16,167 nucleotides of DNA from Candidatus Poseidoniales archaeon (GCA_012270265.1 JAAXIR010000260.1:1-16167); one strand, 5' to 3'. Positions 1 to 8,834 are shown, numbered from the stretch's first letter. The notes: a model not told the origin generated them from the sequence alone. A program made the numbers and translations.

Positions 1-890
1 ATCAACAAGGAGGTTGTTTGCTGACCAAGGCCATTGAGAGCGTCGATTGGCGACAATATGGGTTGGACCAAGCGGGAGGGCGAGGCGTTCCAAAAGGTCC
101 CGCAGCTATTCTAGTTCACCTTGCGAGCACCAACGTCCAATTCACATCGGAAGCAAAGGAAGCATTATCTGACAACGAAACGGTCATGGAAGAAGCACGA
201 AAGGCCATGCTCGAAATGGGACGTGGCCTTCGCAAGCACTTGGAGAAGCAGAAAAAGATGGGTAAAACCAAAGAGAAATTCGAACTCATCAACGACATTA
301 TTCCTGCTATTGCTGAGAAATCAGCTGCATTGCTCGAATTACCTGTACCCGATCTTGCTGGATCAATTACCAAAATTATGTCTGCAGTTATTGCAGAAAC
401 AACGACCGCATGGAACAAGGAAACCAAGCAAACCGATGTCCACATCACTCTCTACAATTACACCTCTCGAGCACGTTCGTACACGATGCTTGTCAATTGG
501 CCAGAACGTCAAGGTGCGACAATGGTTGGAAACGAACTCGGTGGTCGAAAAGAAGCCATGGGCGTATGGGCATGGAAACTTGAGACACTTCAACCGGGCT
601 CTCAAACCGTGATCACCTACAGTCTTGACGGACTCGAAAAAGGTGACTGGAACGAAACTGACGTGTTCTATCGAGGTTCACAAGAGGTGATTGGTGCGAC
701 AAAGATGGACGAGAAGCTCTTGGAAGAAATTCGACGCCAGGAAGAAGCCCTCAACGCTCCACCGCCGGAAGACGAGGCTGATGAAGAGGAAAGCGCAGAA
801 GAGACTCCTGAACCAGGGACTGTGGAAGTCGAACCAACTGCTCCTACCGGCGATACGAAGCAAACAACCCTTTTCGGAGGTGATTACTGA
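1..890 (+). CDS. top6B: DNA topoisomerase VI subunit B, C-terminal part (5' end outside window)
   Basis: Topo VI is a type IIB topoisomerase (A2B2) that passes one duplex through another. The B subunit supplies the GHKL ATPase and a transducer that relays ATP binding to the cleaving A subunit. Only the C-terminal ~295 residues are here. The reading frame is open to the left edge from base 3 (QQGGC, a conserved stretch of the transducer), so the TTG at 18 is not the real start and the ATPase domain lies upstream. The transducer follows, with TKAIESVDWRQYGL, ILVHLASTNVQFTSEAKEAL and a long charged helix. After it comes a beta-rich segment resembling the Ig-like C-terminal domain of the Methanosarcina-type enzyme. 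The last ~50 residues are a Glu/Pro-rich acidic tail ending QTTLFGGDY. The stop overlaps the start of top6A by one base (TGATG), so translation is probably coupled. Identification is firm; the role of the tail is unknown. Confidence 0.93.
   Translation, partial: QQGGCLLTKAIESVDWRQYGLDQAGGRGVPKGPAAILVHLASTNVQFTSEAKEALSDNETVMEEARKAMLEMGRGLRKHLEKQKKMGKTKEKFELINDIIPAIAEKSAALLELPVPDLAGSITKIMSAVIAETTTAWNKETKQTDVHITLYNYTSRARSYTMLVNWPERQGATMVGNELGGRKEAMGVWAWKLETLQPGSQTVITYSLDGLEKGDWNETDVFYRGSQEVIGATKMDEKLLEEIRRQEEALNAPPPEDEADEEESAEETPEPGTVEVEPTAPTGDTKQTTLFGGDY
876..884 (+). promoter_or_regulatory. Strong Shine-Dalgarno site for top6A
   Basis: GGAGGTGAT lies five bases before the ATG at 890 and is a near-perfect complement of the archaeal 16S rRNA 3' end. 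It sits inside the last codons of top6B, fixes the top6A start, and shows that this genome uses SD-led initiation for internal operon genes. Confidence 0.8.
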
Positions 891-1984
891 TGGCTGAACG
901 TAAATCGATTGAGGAGACAAAGACGGCGCTGCACGATGTTGTTCGCGAAATGTATGATCGTATCGTGAAAGGTGAACCTCCGACAATGACACTTCCTGTT
1001 CGTACTAAGAACAACATCGGTTTTGATCCGAAACTGGGCGTCTACAAGTACGGAAAGAAACAGACGATTCGTGATGCTACAAGCCTTGGTTCTGCGAAGC
1101 AACTTCTACGAGCGCTCCACGTCATCGAATTCATTGAGAGCATGATTGATGATGGAAAATCATCGACGCTTCGTGAAATGTACTATATCTCCGAAGGCTG
1201 GGGTCTTGGGAAATTCCAATCCCAAAACGAAAGCAACAATCTTGCCGAGGATCTTGAGATTGTTACACGATGTCTTCGTGAAGACTTCAAACTTCGACCT
1301 GAAGAAGACGGTGCCAGAATGATTGGAAACCTTACGCTTCGGGAGCGAAATCGCCGTGGCGAGTGGATGCGAATCAATGCTCGTGACGATGTTGGCGATA
1401 GTGGATACGGGGTTCCTTACAACGTAGAAGCCGAGAAGATTGAATTCCTAGAACATGACATCAACTTCATCATGGCCATCGAGACGGGTGGTATGTTTGA
1501 CCGTCTTGTCGAGAATGGTTTTGATGAGGATTTCAACTGTGCTTTGTTGCACTTGAAGGGACAACCTGCTCGTTCGACTCGACGCATCATGAAGAGGATG
1601 AGTGAGGAATGGGATCTCCCTGTTGTCGTCTTCCTCGACGGTGACCCCTGGTCGTTCCGTATCTTTGCTTCAATTGCCTATGGTGCAATCAAGACCGCGC
1701 ATATTTCCGAATACTTGGCCACGCCGACTTCGACGTACCTCGGAATTACTGCGGATGATATCCTCGCTTACGATCTACCAAGCGATGACCTATCCAAGAA
1801 GGACATTGAGGCGCTGAATGCTGAATTGAGTGACCCGCGATTTGCTGATGGTTGGTGGCAAGAACAAATCAACATGATGTTGGAAGTTGGAAAGAAGGCT
1901 GAACAGCAATCCTTAGCAAAATACGGTCTTGATTTCGTTACAGAGACCTATTTGCCTGAGAAACTTCAACAGCTCGGATTGTGA
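890..1984 (+). CDS. top6A: DNA topoisomerase VI subunit A (Spo11 homologue)
   Basis: This is the DNA-cleaving subunit of topoisomerase VI, homologous to eukaryotic Spo11. It makes a transient double-strand break through a tyrosine-DNA phosphodiester link. The 364-residue length is normal for the family. The 5Y-CAP segment contains STLREMYYISEGWG; the catalytic tyrosine is in the pair Y98-Y99, the second by family convention. The Toprim metal site is visible as E198 (AIETGG) and D250/D252 (VVFLDGDPW). The ending KLQQLGL is family-like. The ATG is preceded by a perfect SD and overlaps the top6B stop by one base, the standard B-then-A archaeal arrangement. All expected catalytic residues are present and nothing is truncated. 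Confidence 0.96.
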   Translation: MAERKSIEETKTALHDVVREMYDRIVKGEPPTMTLPVRTKNNIGFDPKLGVYKYGKKQTIRDATSLGSAKQLLRALHVIEFIESMIDDGKSSTLREMYYISEGWGLGKFQSQNESNNLAEDLEIVTRCLREDFKLRPEEDGARMIGNLTLRERNRRGEWMRINARDDVGDSGYGVPYNVEAEKIEFLEHDINFIMAIETGGMFDRLVENGFDEDFNCALLHLKGQPARSTRRIMKRMSEEWDLPVVVFLDGDPWSFRIFASIAYGAIKTAHISEYLATPTSTYLGITADDILAYDLPSDDLSKKDIEALNAELSDPRFADGWWQEQINMMLEVGKKAEQQSLAKYGLDFVTETYLPEKLQQLGL

Positions 1985-2023
1985 AAGGGAAAAGCGAGGC
2001 TTCTTTGAGGAGTGGCGAATCGA

Positions 2024-3016
2024 ATGAGCATGGAGAGCGGCAAAAAGAACCCGTGGCCGCTTCGTATTCTCATCGCTTCGATGGTCTGTTTTGTCATCGG
2101 AAGCATCACCATCATCGGACAGATGGATACGCTTGGGGATGCTCTCGATCCACAACGCAACAACATCGGCACACTTGATGCCAGTTCTGAAGATCAGAAA
2201 CTCATGAATGTCGAGGAATCAGGTTGCTACCGGGCATATGGTGTAGGGTTTGAAGGAACTGTTACGTTGTCTGAGGTCAATGGTTCGGATGTTCAAGATG
2301 AAGTTGAAGAATCGAAATGCAAACTCGACTGGGGTGCTATGTCTGCAGATGGAAGTGTTGAATACACCATCCTTGGCTCATGGGAATTGACTCAAGGGGA
2401 TTATCTCATGCGCATCGATTGCGGTGGAACATGTGCAAACGAAACCGTTTGGCTTACTTCAATCGATGCAATGGAAGGCGATATTATGAATTCGCCAATG
2501 GTGTACATCGGAGGATCTCTGTGTTGTCTGGGCATCTTCCTTTTGCCATTGGCAGGTGTTCTCCAAGCATTTTCTCAAAACCGAAAACAGAATCTCATGA
2601 TGGTCGTTGGCCCAGATGGCCAAATCATGCCACTAACCGATCTCACACCAGATGTTGTACAAGAACAAATCAACAAAATGAATCAAGGTGCAACCGAAGG
2701 TGTTGGGTTTGATGTTCGCACAGGCGAATACATGAATTCAGACAAGAGCATTGCGAGCCAACAGATGGATGGTGCGCGAGATGTACAGGCAGGCAGTATG
2801 TTGACAACTGAACAGGTCTATGCACTGATGCGAGGTGATGTCGAATCGGCAACTCCCCAAGAAGAGCAGCGTGAGCACGTTGCAGATCCATTCCCTACAC
2901 CTGCAGTTCAGCAGACATCAACACCTCCGGTTGTTGAGAGCAAGATTGTGAAACAATCCGATCGTAAGATTCCTGTTGCGAACAACGAAGATTGGCAGTC
3001 TTGGGATGAAGATTGA
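2024..3016 (+). CDS. Hypothetical two-TM membrane protein with extracytoplasmic and cytoplasmic domains
   Basis: No known family recognised. From the ATG at 2024 the protein is 330 residues. A short basic N-terminus (SGKKNPWPLR) leads into TM1 at about 13-33. A ~125-residue acidic domain follows with four cysteines (C68, C99, C133, C137), predicted outside the cell. TM2 is at about 159-182 (YIGGSLCCLGIFLLPLAG). The ~145-residue C-terminal region is hydrophilic, starts NRKQNLMMVVGPDGQIMP, becomes Pro/Thr-rich and ends in acidic NNEDWQSWDED. The basic N-terminus puts both termini in the cytoplasm by the positive-inside rule. A GTG at 2012 would add four residues; I prefer 2024 because GAGGAG at 2007-2012 lies upstream of it. 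The gene starts 39 bp after top6A and nearly touches the regulator downstream, so it is probably in the same transcript. Function unknown. Confidence 0.75.
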   Translation: MSMESGKKNPWPLRILIASMVCFVIGSITIIGQMDTLGDALDPQRNNIGTLDASSEDQKLMNVEESGCYRAYGVGFEGTVTLSEVNGSDVQDEVEESKCKLDWGAMSADGSVEYTILGSWELTQGDYLMRIDCGGTCANETVWLTSIDAMEGDIMNSPMVYIGGSLCCLGIFLLPLAGVLQAFSQNRKQNLMMVVGPDGQIMPLTDLTPDVVQEQINKMNQGATEGVGFDVRTGEYMNSDKSIASQQMDGARDVQAGSMLTTEQVYALMRGDVESATPQEEQREHVADPFPTPAVQQTSTPPVVESKIVKQSDRKIPVANNEDWQSWDED

Positions 3017-3048
3017 ATCCCGGGGTTGTGAACCTCCGACGAGTTCAA

Positions 3049-3819
3049 ATGAGTCCGTCTCTACCTAACTACAAGTTGAGTAGTATGGACGAACTTGAGC
3101 ACTCGTTAATGTTGCTTCAAAATAAGACACGTCGGTCGATTCTTGAACGGCTGGTTCGAGAACCGCATTACCCAATGCAGTTGGCTGATTTGATTGGGGT
3201 TAGTCAGCAAGCGATTGTCAAACATCTCAAGGAGTTAGAGCGAGGTAATCTCGTTGAGAAAATGAAAGTTCCAAGTGAAAAAGGTGGACCACCACGAACC
3301 ATTTTCAGAGTATGTGAAGCATTCTCACTACGAGTCGATCTTGGTCCTGACCTCTTCAAAATTGAGCGAAGAAAACTTCCTTCTGGAGGACCTTTACGAC
3401 TTAGTTCCCGATTGCCTGGGGGAGCCCAAACCATTGCTGAAATGGTAAGTGGACGGAAGAAGATCAGTGTCACAGAAGGTGTCGTGCACCTTGAACAATT
3501 GAATGAACAACTCGAACTGTTGGATCGACAACGAGACGCTCTCATTGCCTTACATCAGCAAATACGAGGACGTGTTTCGGCCGCAGTCGATACCGACTTC
3601 GAAGACTACTCACAACGAACCATGGTTCACGCATTGATTGAAACACCTCGTATCAAACCGGACCTCGGATTGATGGCGAAAGAACTCAATCTCAGTGAGA
3701 GCGATATCTCTGCAGTCATGTCACGCGTGCGCGAACTTGTAGAGCAACAACGCTCTGAGCGTTCAGGCGAAGTTGTCGCCATTGACGACAATCCTGACCT
3801 ACGTTGGTGGCTTGGCTGA
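3049..3819 (+). CDS. ArsR-like winged-helix transcriptional regulator
   Basis: Probable DNA-binding regulator of the archaeal ArsR-like (COG1777-type) group. From the ATG at 3049 it has 256 residues. The winged helix spans about residues 15-90: LLQNKTRRSILERLV, then YPMQLADLIGVSQQAIVKHLK as the turn and recognition helix, then a wing with GGPPRTIFRV. A leucine-rich helix (about 145-175, LEQLNEQLELLDRQRDALI) looks like a dimerising coiled coil. A second HTH-like segment (about 205-232, GLMAKELNLSESDISAVMSRVREL) precedes the C-terminal WWLG. The start is uncertain: TTG at 3013 (overlapping the previous stop), GTG at 3028 and ATG at 3085 are in frame, and none has a clear SD. No metal-binding Cys/His cluster is evident, so the effector cannot be guessed. 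It is last in the top6BA run. Confidence 0.82.
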   Translation: MSPSLPNYKLSSMDELEHSLMLLQNKTRRSILERLVREPHYPMQLADLIGVSQQAIVKHLKELERGNLVEKMKVPSEKGGPPRTIFRVCEAFSLRVDLGPDLFKIERRKLPSGGPLRLSSRLPGGAQTIAEMVSGRKKISVTEGVVHLEQLNEQLELLDRQRDALIALHQQIRGRVSAAVDTDFEDYSQRTMVHALIETPRIKPDLGLMAKELNLSESDISAVMSRVRELVEQQRSERSGEVVAIDDNPDLRWWLG

Positions 3820-3828
3820 TTCAATCAG
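3816..3828. repeat. Palindrome spanning the convergent stop codons
   Basis: CTGATTCAATCAG is a perfect inverted repeat with 6-base arms and a single central base. It contains the TGA of the plus-strand regulator (3817-3819) and, on the other strand, the TGA of the surface-protein gene (3825-3827). It may be a short bidirectional 3'-end hairpin. The arms are AT-rich and short and no T-run follows on either strand, so a terminator role is weak. Confidence 0.3.
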
Positions 3829-6800
3829 TTGTCTGCTTCATCACCAAGCACAGACATCAAGGATGATTGCTCTGCAATACGATCCTTGACTGCTGCACGT
3901 CGCCCTCGTCCTACGAGGTAGAGAACACCGAAGAGTGAGAAGGTCAAGAGAACGATCATACTCGGAAGCGCGACCTTTCCTACGACTTCACCAGCGACAT
4001 CCAAGAATGGGTTCGAAGAACCAAGTTCTTGGGAGATTCGAACGATGTTGTCACCTTCGTTTGCTTCTACAATCGTGTTGCCTGGGTCAACAACAACGTA
4101 GACGTTCTTGCTACCTGCAGTAACTGGGTAGAGCATGTACAGCTCGATAACGCGCTCATCTTGTGAATCGTCTGGCTTATCCAATGCACCAATGATTTGG
4201 CGCATAACGATGCTGTCTTCGTCACACATGTTGTCGTTCTTTCGAATCTCGGCCATCATATCGTCATCATCGTATTCACAGAGAATCACTTCGATATCTG
4301 ACGCATGGACGTTACCAGTGTTTGCAATCTCGATACGAATTGGGATGGATTCGCCAACATCAGCCGATGTAGAATCGACAGAGGCTGATCGTACTACGAG
4401 GTCTGGTGCACGGAGATTGATGGTTACAATCTTCTCGTTGGAATCCAACAAGTCTCCAACCCACGATGATGAATCATCATGGTCACCGCCTTGCTCAGCA
4501 TTGCCCATCATTGAGACAACCTTGAGACCAAGACTTCGAGTCGTGAGTTGTGCACCTGGGTCGATGGCTACGATAGCGACCATCGTGTAGGTTTCATATG
4601 GAGCCATTTCTGGGAGGCGCCATGAGTCAATGTCAGTAAGGTGAACGCAACTGTCTTCTGGGAAAGATGCTGCTGTTGAGTCGGTAGCAACACAGTCTTC
4701 CTCGCTTTCAAGATCAAGTCCTACTTGTCGGATGATCTTCCACGAAACATCCCATCCGTCGAGTGTGCCCATGCCTGGGAACTCCTGGACGGTAATATCG
4801 GTACCAGAGCGGGCGGAAGTGTGGTTGTCGAGCGTTGGCACGTCAGGGACGTTTCCAGCGTTCGTAACGTTGACGATGAATCGTACAACACGTCCAGGAG
4901 CAGATGTCTTGACATCGTTATCAACGGTTGAATCCATTGAAATCTGCATGTCGTAGAATTCACGAACGGTGACTGTGAGAGTTGTGACATCACGCAAACG
5001 TGTCATCCGCCCTGCTGCATCCTCATCCTTCTGCTCAGACTTGGTGTGGAAGACAACGGTGTAGTCTCCAGCAGGTACTTGCTGAGGGATGTTCATGAGG
5101 ACATCGAAAGACTGTGATGAGCCTGCATCGAGCTCTTCCAATGTGTTGCGTGGAACAGTAATGTCCCAGATGACGTCGACACCAGCCTCGTCAGTAACAC
5201 GGGCAAGAGTGTAGTCAAAGCGATCTGGTCCGTTACCGTTGTTGTTCACGGTTGTCGGGAGAATGATGGAATCCCCCGGATTAACCGTGAGTTCTTCGTT
5301 ATCGACAAGAGAAACATCGGTTGACAAACGATAAACGTGGTCGACATCGACTTGCAGAATCTTCGCTGCTGAAATCTTCGGGTATCCTTTCAGATGAGCC
5401 TTGATGGTCACTGCCTTTCCGAGTCCAGCTGGAGCGTCGTCAGGAGCACAAATTTTCACCTTGACCACATGCATGCGGAAGTCGTCACCAGACATGAGGA
5501 CCCACGGGTAGGAGACACCGTCTGGGTTCAACGTCAGTCCGTTCGGGAAGATGACTTCTGTCGTCCAGTTCCCATCATTTTCAGTAGTTCCTGGAGTTGT
5601 GAAGACAAGATCGCCAGTATCGAAGTATTTCTCAACCTCGATCTCAAACACGTGGCAATTCGGGTCCAAGGCATTTGGTGCATAAGGAGCTGGCGTTACG
5701 ATAGCTTCCTGATCGGTGATGTTGAACACAATGTTGTTGGACGAACGAATCGAAACGAAGACACCGAGTTCAAGGATGTCGTACGTTCCTTTCTCAACAG
5801 ACTTGACAGGCTCGCCTGCTGACCATCCCTTGAGCAGAATAACGAACGCACCAGGGTCTTCGGACGTCGGTACGCTAATTTCGAGATTCTTGGTTACCGT
5901 CTGCTTTGGATCGAGTTGGACACTCAATGGGAAATTCACGTCCCACGCAAACGGAAGCAACCATTCCTGACGACCCTCAAGGGTTTGAGGATCCCAGAAC
6001 AGGAATGTATCTGCTACGTTTCCTGTATTGGTGATCGTAACCGAGAAAATGGCTGTTTGGCCCTGTTCCACGTCAGCAACACTGTGTGATGCATCCAAAT
6101 CAATTCCGTGAACTACGTCCATGAGAGTGAGCGTTGTGATTTCTGAACGGATAGCTGGATCTTTGTAGGACTTTGCATCAACACGAATCTCTGCGAGTTC
6201 GTCAGCATTTGCCTGATAAATCGATGGTGCTCGGACACGGAGATAGAACCGAATCGATTCTCCGCCCTCGAGGAAGATTTCTGTGTCGGGGAAGATAGCG
6301 GTATGATTGTCAGCGAAGAACAACGTTGCCGTCCAGTTTGTTGGAACACCGGTGATGTTGAGTCCGTAGGAGTCCGCTACCAGATCTTTTGGTCCCGGTG
6401 TGGAGTTGTTCATGGTGAGATTGTAGATGGTTTGTTCACCAGGTTCAATCACATGGTAGAACGTCTCTCCATCGTCAAATTCAACATCGACTTGTCCGGT
6501 TAGGACGTGTGAATAACAGATTGTGAAACGATTGTTGTTGGTTTCATCGTTGCATTTGTTGGTATCCGACCATGCAACGTGCGCACCGCTTCCTAGATCA
6601 TTCGAGAAGGCTGGAGGCATACCGATACTCGGTTTGTAACCAGAGTTCGGTCCAAGTTTGTTCGAGGACCATGAGGTGATGGCAACGGTTTCCCAAGGGT
6701 CGAGTGCTGTGAGTCCATCTCCTTCGAGTGAGGTATGGTTCAGTCGCACGTACAGAAGTTCTTCACCAGCAGACGTGTTTCCAGAGTCAACCCATGCAAT

Positions 6801-8834
6801 GTGAACTTGGTTCTGGTCATCTGTGAGAAGGGATGGGAAGACGGAATTGCCACTCCATGGTGCATTCTGCGGCAGACCAGCATTGGTTTCAACATTGGAA
6901 ATCGGTGTGTCGTTGATTTTCTTGATGGCGTATGTGGAGAGACCATCATCACGGCCGTCAAACTCTCCAGCACCCTGAAGTCGGAGCTTGGTGTAGTAAA
7001 TCTCGTAGTTGACGTCCTTTTCGAAACCGTAGTCACGACCATCCATCCATGCAATGTGCGTGTTGCCTTCCATGTCAACACCAATCGACGGGTGGAACGA
7101 ATAAGCGTCATCAATCGTGACACGTGTGTCGTTGACAACAACAAGGTGTCCCTCAGAGCCCTTTCCTGTGTCTTCTCTGTAGCCACCGTTCTGAGCAACA
7201 GTTCCGGAAACACCAGGCGTCCAACTTGGGTCGTTGTTCATCTTCCCGTATGGGTCAAGAACGGACATGTAGATCTCACGTGAGTTGTTCGTGGAGATGT
7301 AAACCATTGCTTCCACAAGGAGCGACATCTGGCTTGCACCGCCGCTTCCGGATGGGAACTCGTAGACTTGACCACCAGCGTCAGTTGAACGGATGGTGTT
7401 GCCTGGACAGTTTCGTGCAGCTGTGCTTTGGACACCGTTCGGGCACTGGGCCAAGTCCTTGAAGTGGGATTGGACGCTTGTAGCACCGCCGTAGGTTTGT
7501 CCGTACATTCCGACTGGAACGACACCTGCGTTGACACAGTTGTCGTGTGCTTCCTCGATGGAGGTCGTATCGTCCGCTTGCTGTGCAGGATCGCCGTCCT
7601 TTGGTCCTTCATCGGAAATTGGGATAGCGATCTTCGTTGCGTTCGGGTTCCACTTGTGGTCGTCCTGCGTAGGCGGGTTACCTGGAACATTGCCCTGTGC
7701 ATCCTTCCAAGAAAGACAGGCCCAGTTGGTTCCTGGACCCCAGTCTTCTCCAGAGTACCCAGAGTACGTGTTACCGTTGTAGACGGTTCCTGGGAGTTTT
7801 CGGATACCACCGGAGTCGTCTCCTGGGGTGATGCCGAGAGCTGTTGAACGAGGTCCGGCGTTCTTGTTGTGTGTTGCGCAGTTACCACTGCTTGCAGCAC
7901 CAGGGAGTGTGTTTCCAAGACCATAGATGGTCTCGTAAACCGTCATGTTTCCTTCTTGGAGCATTGGCTTTAGACCTTGGAAGTAGCCACCTGCAGCGAA
8001 GTTTCCGCCATAAATAACCGTACAAACGTCAGCCCATTCAGAGTACATCGATCCGGATGTGTCGACGAGGAAGACGAGTTCGACCTTTCCTCCACGGGTG
8101 TCGTCCCATGCGATTTGGACAAGGTCGTTTGAGTCGACAACGATGTCTGGGTGACCCTTGTGTCCGATGATCGGAGTCAAGAGTGTGTCTTCGAAGAGGG
8201 TGAGGACCGTTCCGCCGCTGAACTCAGGTTGAATCATGGAGTAGTAGATTTGAGGTTGGTTGAAGAATTGCTGCAACTCATCGTAGGAATCTTGCCAAGC
8301 GATGTGGAGGTTACCTTGACTGTCAACATCAATGGATGGCCAGTCACGGTCTTGGGCACGCATGGAGATGATGGTATCATCGATAACGGAAATCGCAGTA
8401 TCTTCTGCAGCCATTCCATCGAGTGGCGCAAGGTACGGGTTGATTGAGGTGTACATGATCTTGTGTTGACCAGACTTGTCCGCCCAAACCAAGTGGATTC
8501 TGTCGTTGTCATCAATGACCATGTCTGGGTGCCAGACCTTGTGGAGTCCTGGATTGGTGATTTGCGTCGCATCAATCAGGGTTTCACCACGTGGAGAGAG
8601 CATGGAATAGTACAGGTGTTGCGTGTTCCTTGCCCAGACGATGTGAACGTTTCCTTCACTGTCTGAAGCAACTGCAGCTTGGTTGTCGGATGCTGTTCCA
8701 CCGTCAACAATTCGAACGGCTTCGGTAATGACGACTTGAGAGGCTTCGGCTTGCTCAGTTCCAATCACCATTCCAGAGAATAGAGAGAGAAGGAAAAGGC
8801 TGACGAGGGTAATCGATTTGGTTGTTTGACGCAT
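3825..8834 (-). CDS. Giant secreted, membrane-anchored protein: seven-repeat propeller with inserted VWA domain plus Ig/CARDB-like modules
   Basis: A 1669-residue surface protein from ATG 8834 (SD AGGTG five bases upstream; the GTG at 8870 is less likely). A signal peptide covers about 1-32 (hydrophobic LVSLFLLSLFSGMVIG). Seven propeller-type repeats of the form HPsIxVDxxxNxHIAWxD...IYYS start near residues 52, 102, 165, 228, 581, 666 and 734. The fourth is interrupted by a VWA domain (about 250-516) with MIDAS DTSGS at 258-262 and the metal-site strand IAIPISDEGP (D408). A chain of beta-sandwich modules follows (about 780-1600), several with NTGNV-type signatures of CARDB/NEW3 domains. A C-terminal TM helix (about 1620-1642) and a basic tail (RGRRAAVKDR) complete the anchor. 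Many N-x-S/T sequons are present and the 14 cysteines occur in even numbers per module. The likely role is ligand or surface binding outside the cell; the ligand is unknown. The gene has its own upstream gap, so it is probably transcribed separately. Confidence 0.88.
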   Translation of the reverse strand: MRQTTKSITLVSLFLLSLFSGMVIGTEQAEASQVVITEAVRIVDGGTASDNQAAVASDSEGNVHIVWARNTQHLYYSMLSPRGETLIDATQITNPGLHKVWHPDMVIDDNDRIHLVWADKSGQHKIMYTSINPYLAPLDGMAAEDTAISVIDDTIISMRAQDRDWPSIDVDSQGNLHIAWQDSYDELQQFFNQPQIYYSMIQPEFSGGTVLTLFEDTLLTPIIGHKGHPDIVVDSNDLVQIAWDDTRGGKVELVFLVDTSGSMYSEWADVCTVIYGGNFAAGGYFQGLKPMLQEGNMTVYETIYGLGNTLPGAASSGNCATHNKNAGPRSTALGITPGDDSGGIRKLPGTVYNGNTYSGYSGEDWGPGTNWACLSWKDAQGNVPGNPPTQDDHKWNPNATKIAIPISDEGPKDGDPAQQADDTTSIEEAHDNCVNAGVVPVGMYGQTYGGATSVQSHFKDLAQCPNGVQSTAARNCPGNTIRSTDAGGQVYEFPSGSGGASQMSLLVEAMVYISTNNSREIYMSVLDPYGKMNNDPSWTPGVSGTVAQNGGYREDTGKGSEGHLVVVNDTRVTIDDAYSFHPSIGVDMEGNTHIAWMDGRDYGFEKDVNYEIYYTKLRLQGAGEFDGRDDGLSTYAIKKINDTPISNVETNAGLPQNAPWSGNSVFPSLLTDDQNQVHIAWVDSGNTSAGEELLYVRLNHTSLEGDGLTALDPWETVAITSWSSNKLGPNSGYKPSIGMPPAFSNDLGSGAHVAWSDTNKCNDETNNNRFTICYSHVLTGQVDVEFDDGETFYHVIEPGEQTIYNLTMNNSTPGPKDLVADSYGLNITGVPTNWTATLFFADNHTAIFPDTEIFLEGGESIRFYLRVRAPSIYQANADELAEIRVDAKSYKDPAIRSEITTLTLMDVVHGIDLDASHSVADVEQGQTAIFSVTITNTGNVADTFLFWDPQTLEGRQEWLLPFAWDVNFPLSVQLDPKQTVTKNLEISVPTSEDPGAFVILLKGWSAGEPVKSVEKGTYDILELGVFVSIRSSNNIVFNITDQEAIVTPAPYAPNALDPNCHVFEIEVEKYFDTGDLVFTTPGTTENDGNWTTEVIFPNGLTLNPDGVSYPWVLMSGDDFRMHVVKVKICAPDDAPAGLGKAVTIKAHLKGYPKISAAKILQVDVDHVYRLSTDVSLVDNEELTVNPGDSIILPTTVNNNGNGPDRFDYTLARVTDEAGVDVIWDITVPRNTLEELDAGSSQSFDVLMNIPQQVPAGDYTVVFHTKSEQKDEDAAGRMTRLRDVTTLTVTVREFYDMQISMDSTVDNDVKTSAPGRVVRFIVNVTNAGNVPDVPTLDNHTSARSGTDITVQEFPGMGTLDGWDVSWKIIRQVGLDLESEEDCVATDSTAASFPEDSCVHLTDIDSWRLPEMAPYETYTMVAIVAIDPGAQLTTRSLGLKVVSMMGNAEQGGDHDDSSSWVGDLLDSNEKIVTINLRAPDLVVRSASVDSTSADVGESIPIRIEIANTGNVHASDIEVILCEYDDDDMMAEIRKNDNMCDEDSIVMRQIIGALDKPDDSQDERVIELYMLYPVTAGSKNVYVVVDPGNTIVEANEGDNIVRISQELGSSNPFLDVAGEVVGKVALPSMIVLLTFSLFGVLYLVGRGRRAAVKDRIAEQSSLMSVLGDEADN

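Noticed and set aside
121..612. Plus-strand open frame of 163 codons within top6B
   Set aside because: It overlaps the conserved topoisomerase VI-B frame and shows no protein-like pattern of its own.
6735..7924. Long open frames inside the giant surface gene: 182 codons on the plus strand (6735-7283) and 228 codons in another minus frame (7238-7924)
   Set aside because: They lie wholly within a well-supported coding sequence with recognisable domains. Their translations are low-complexity Ser/Thr/Arg or Val/Cys mixtures without motifs, typical of shadow frames.
3825..8834. Tandem DNA repeats in the giant gene
   Set aside because: The repeats are visible only at protein level and are strongly diverged; no near-identical DNA repeats were noticed.
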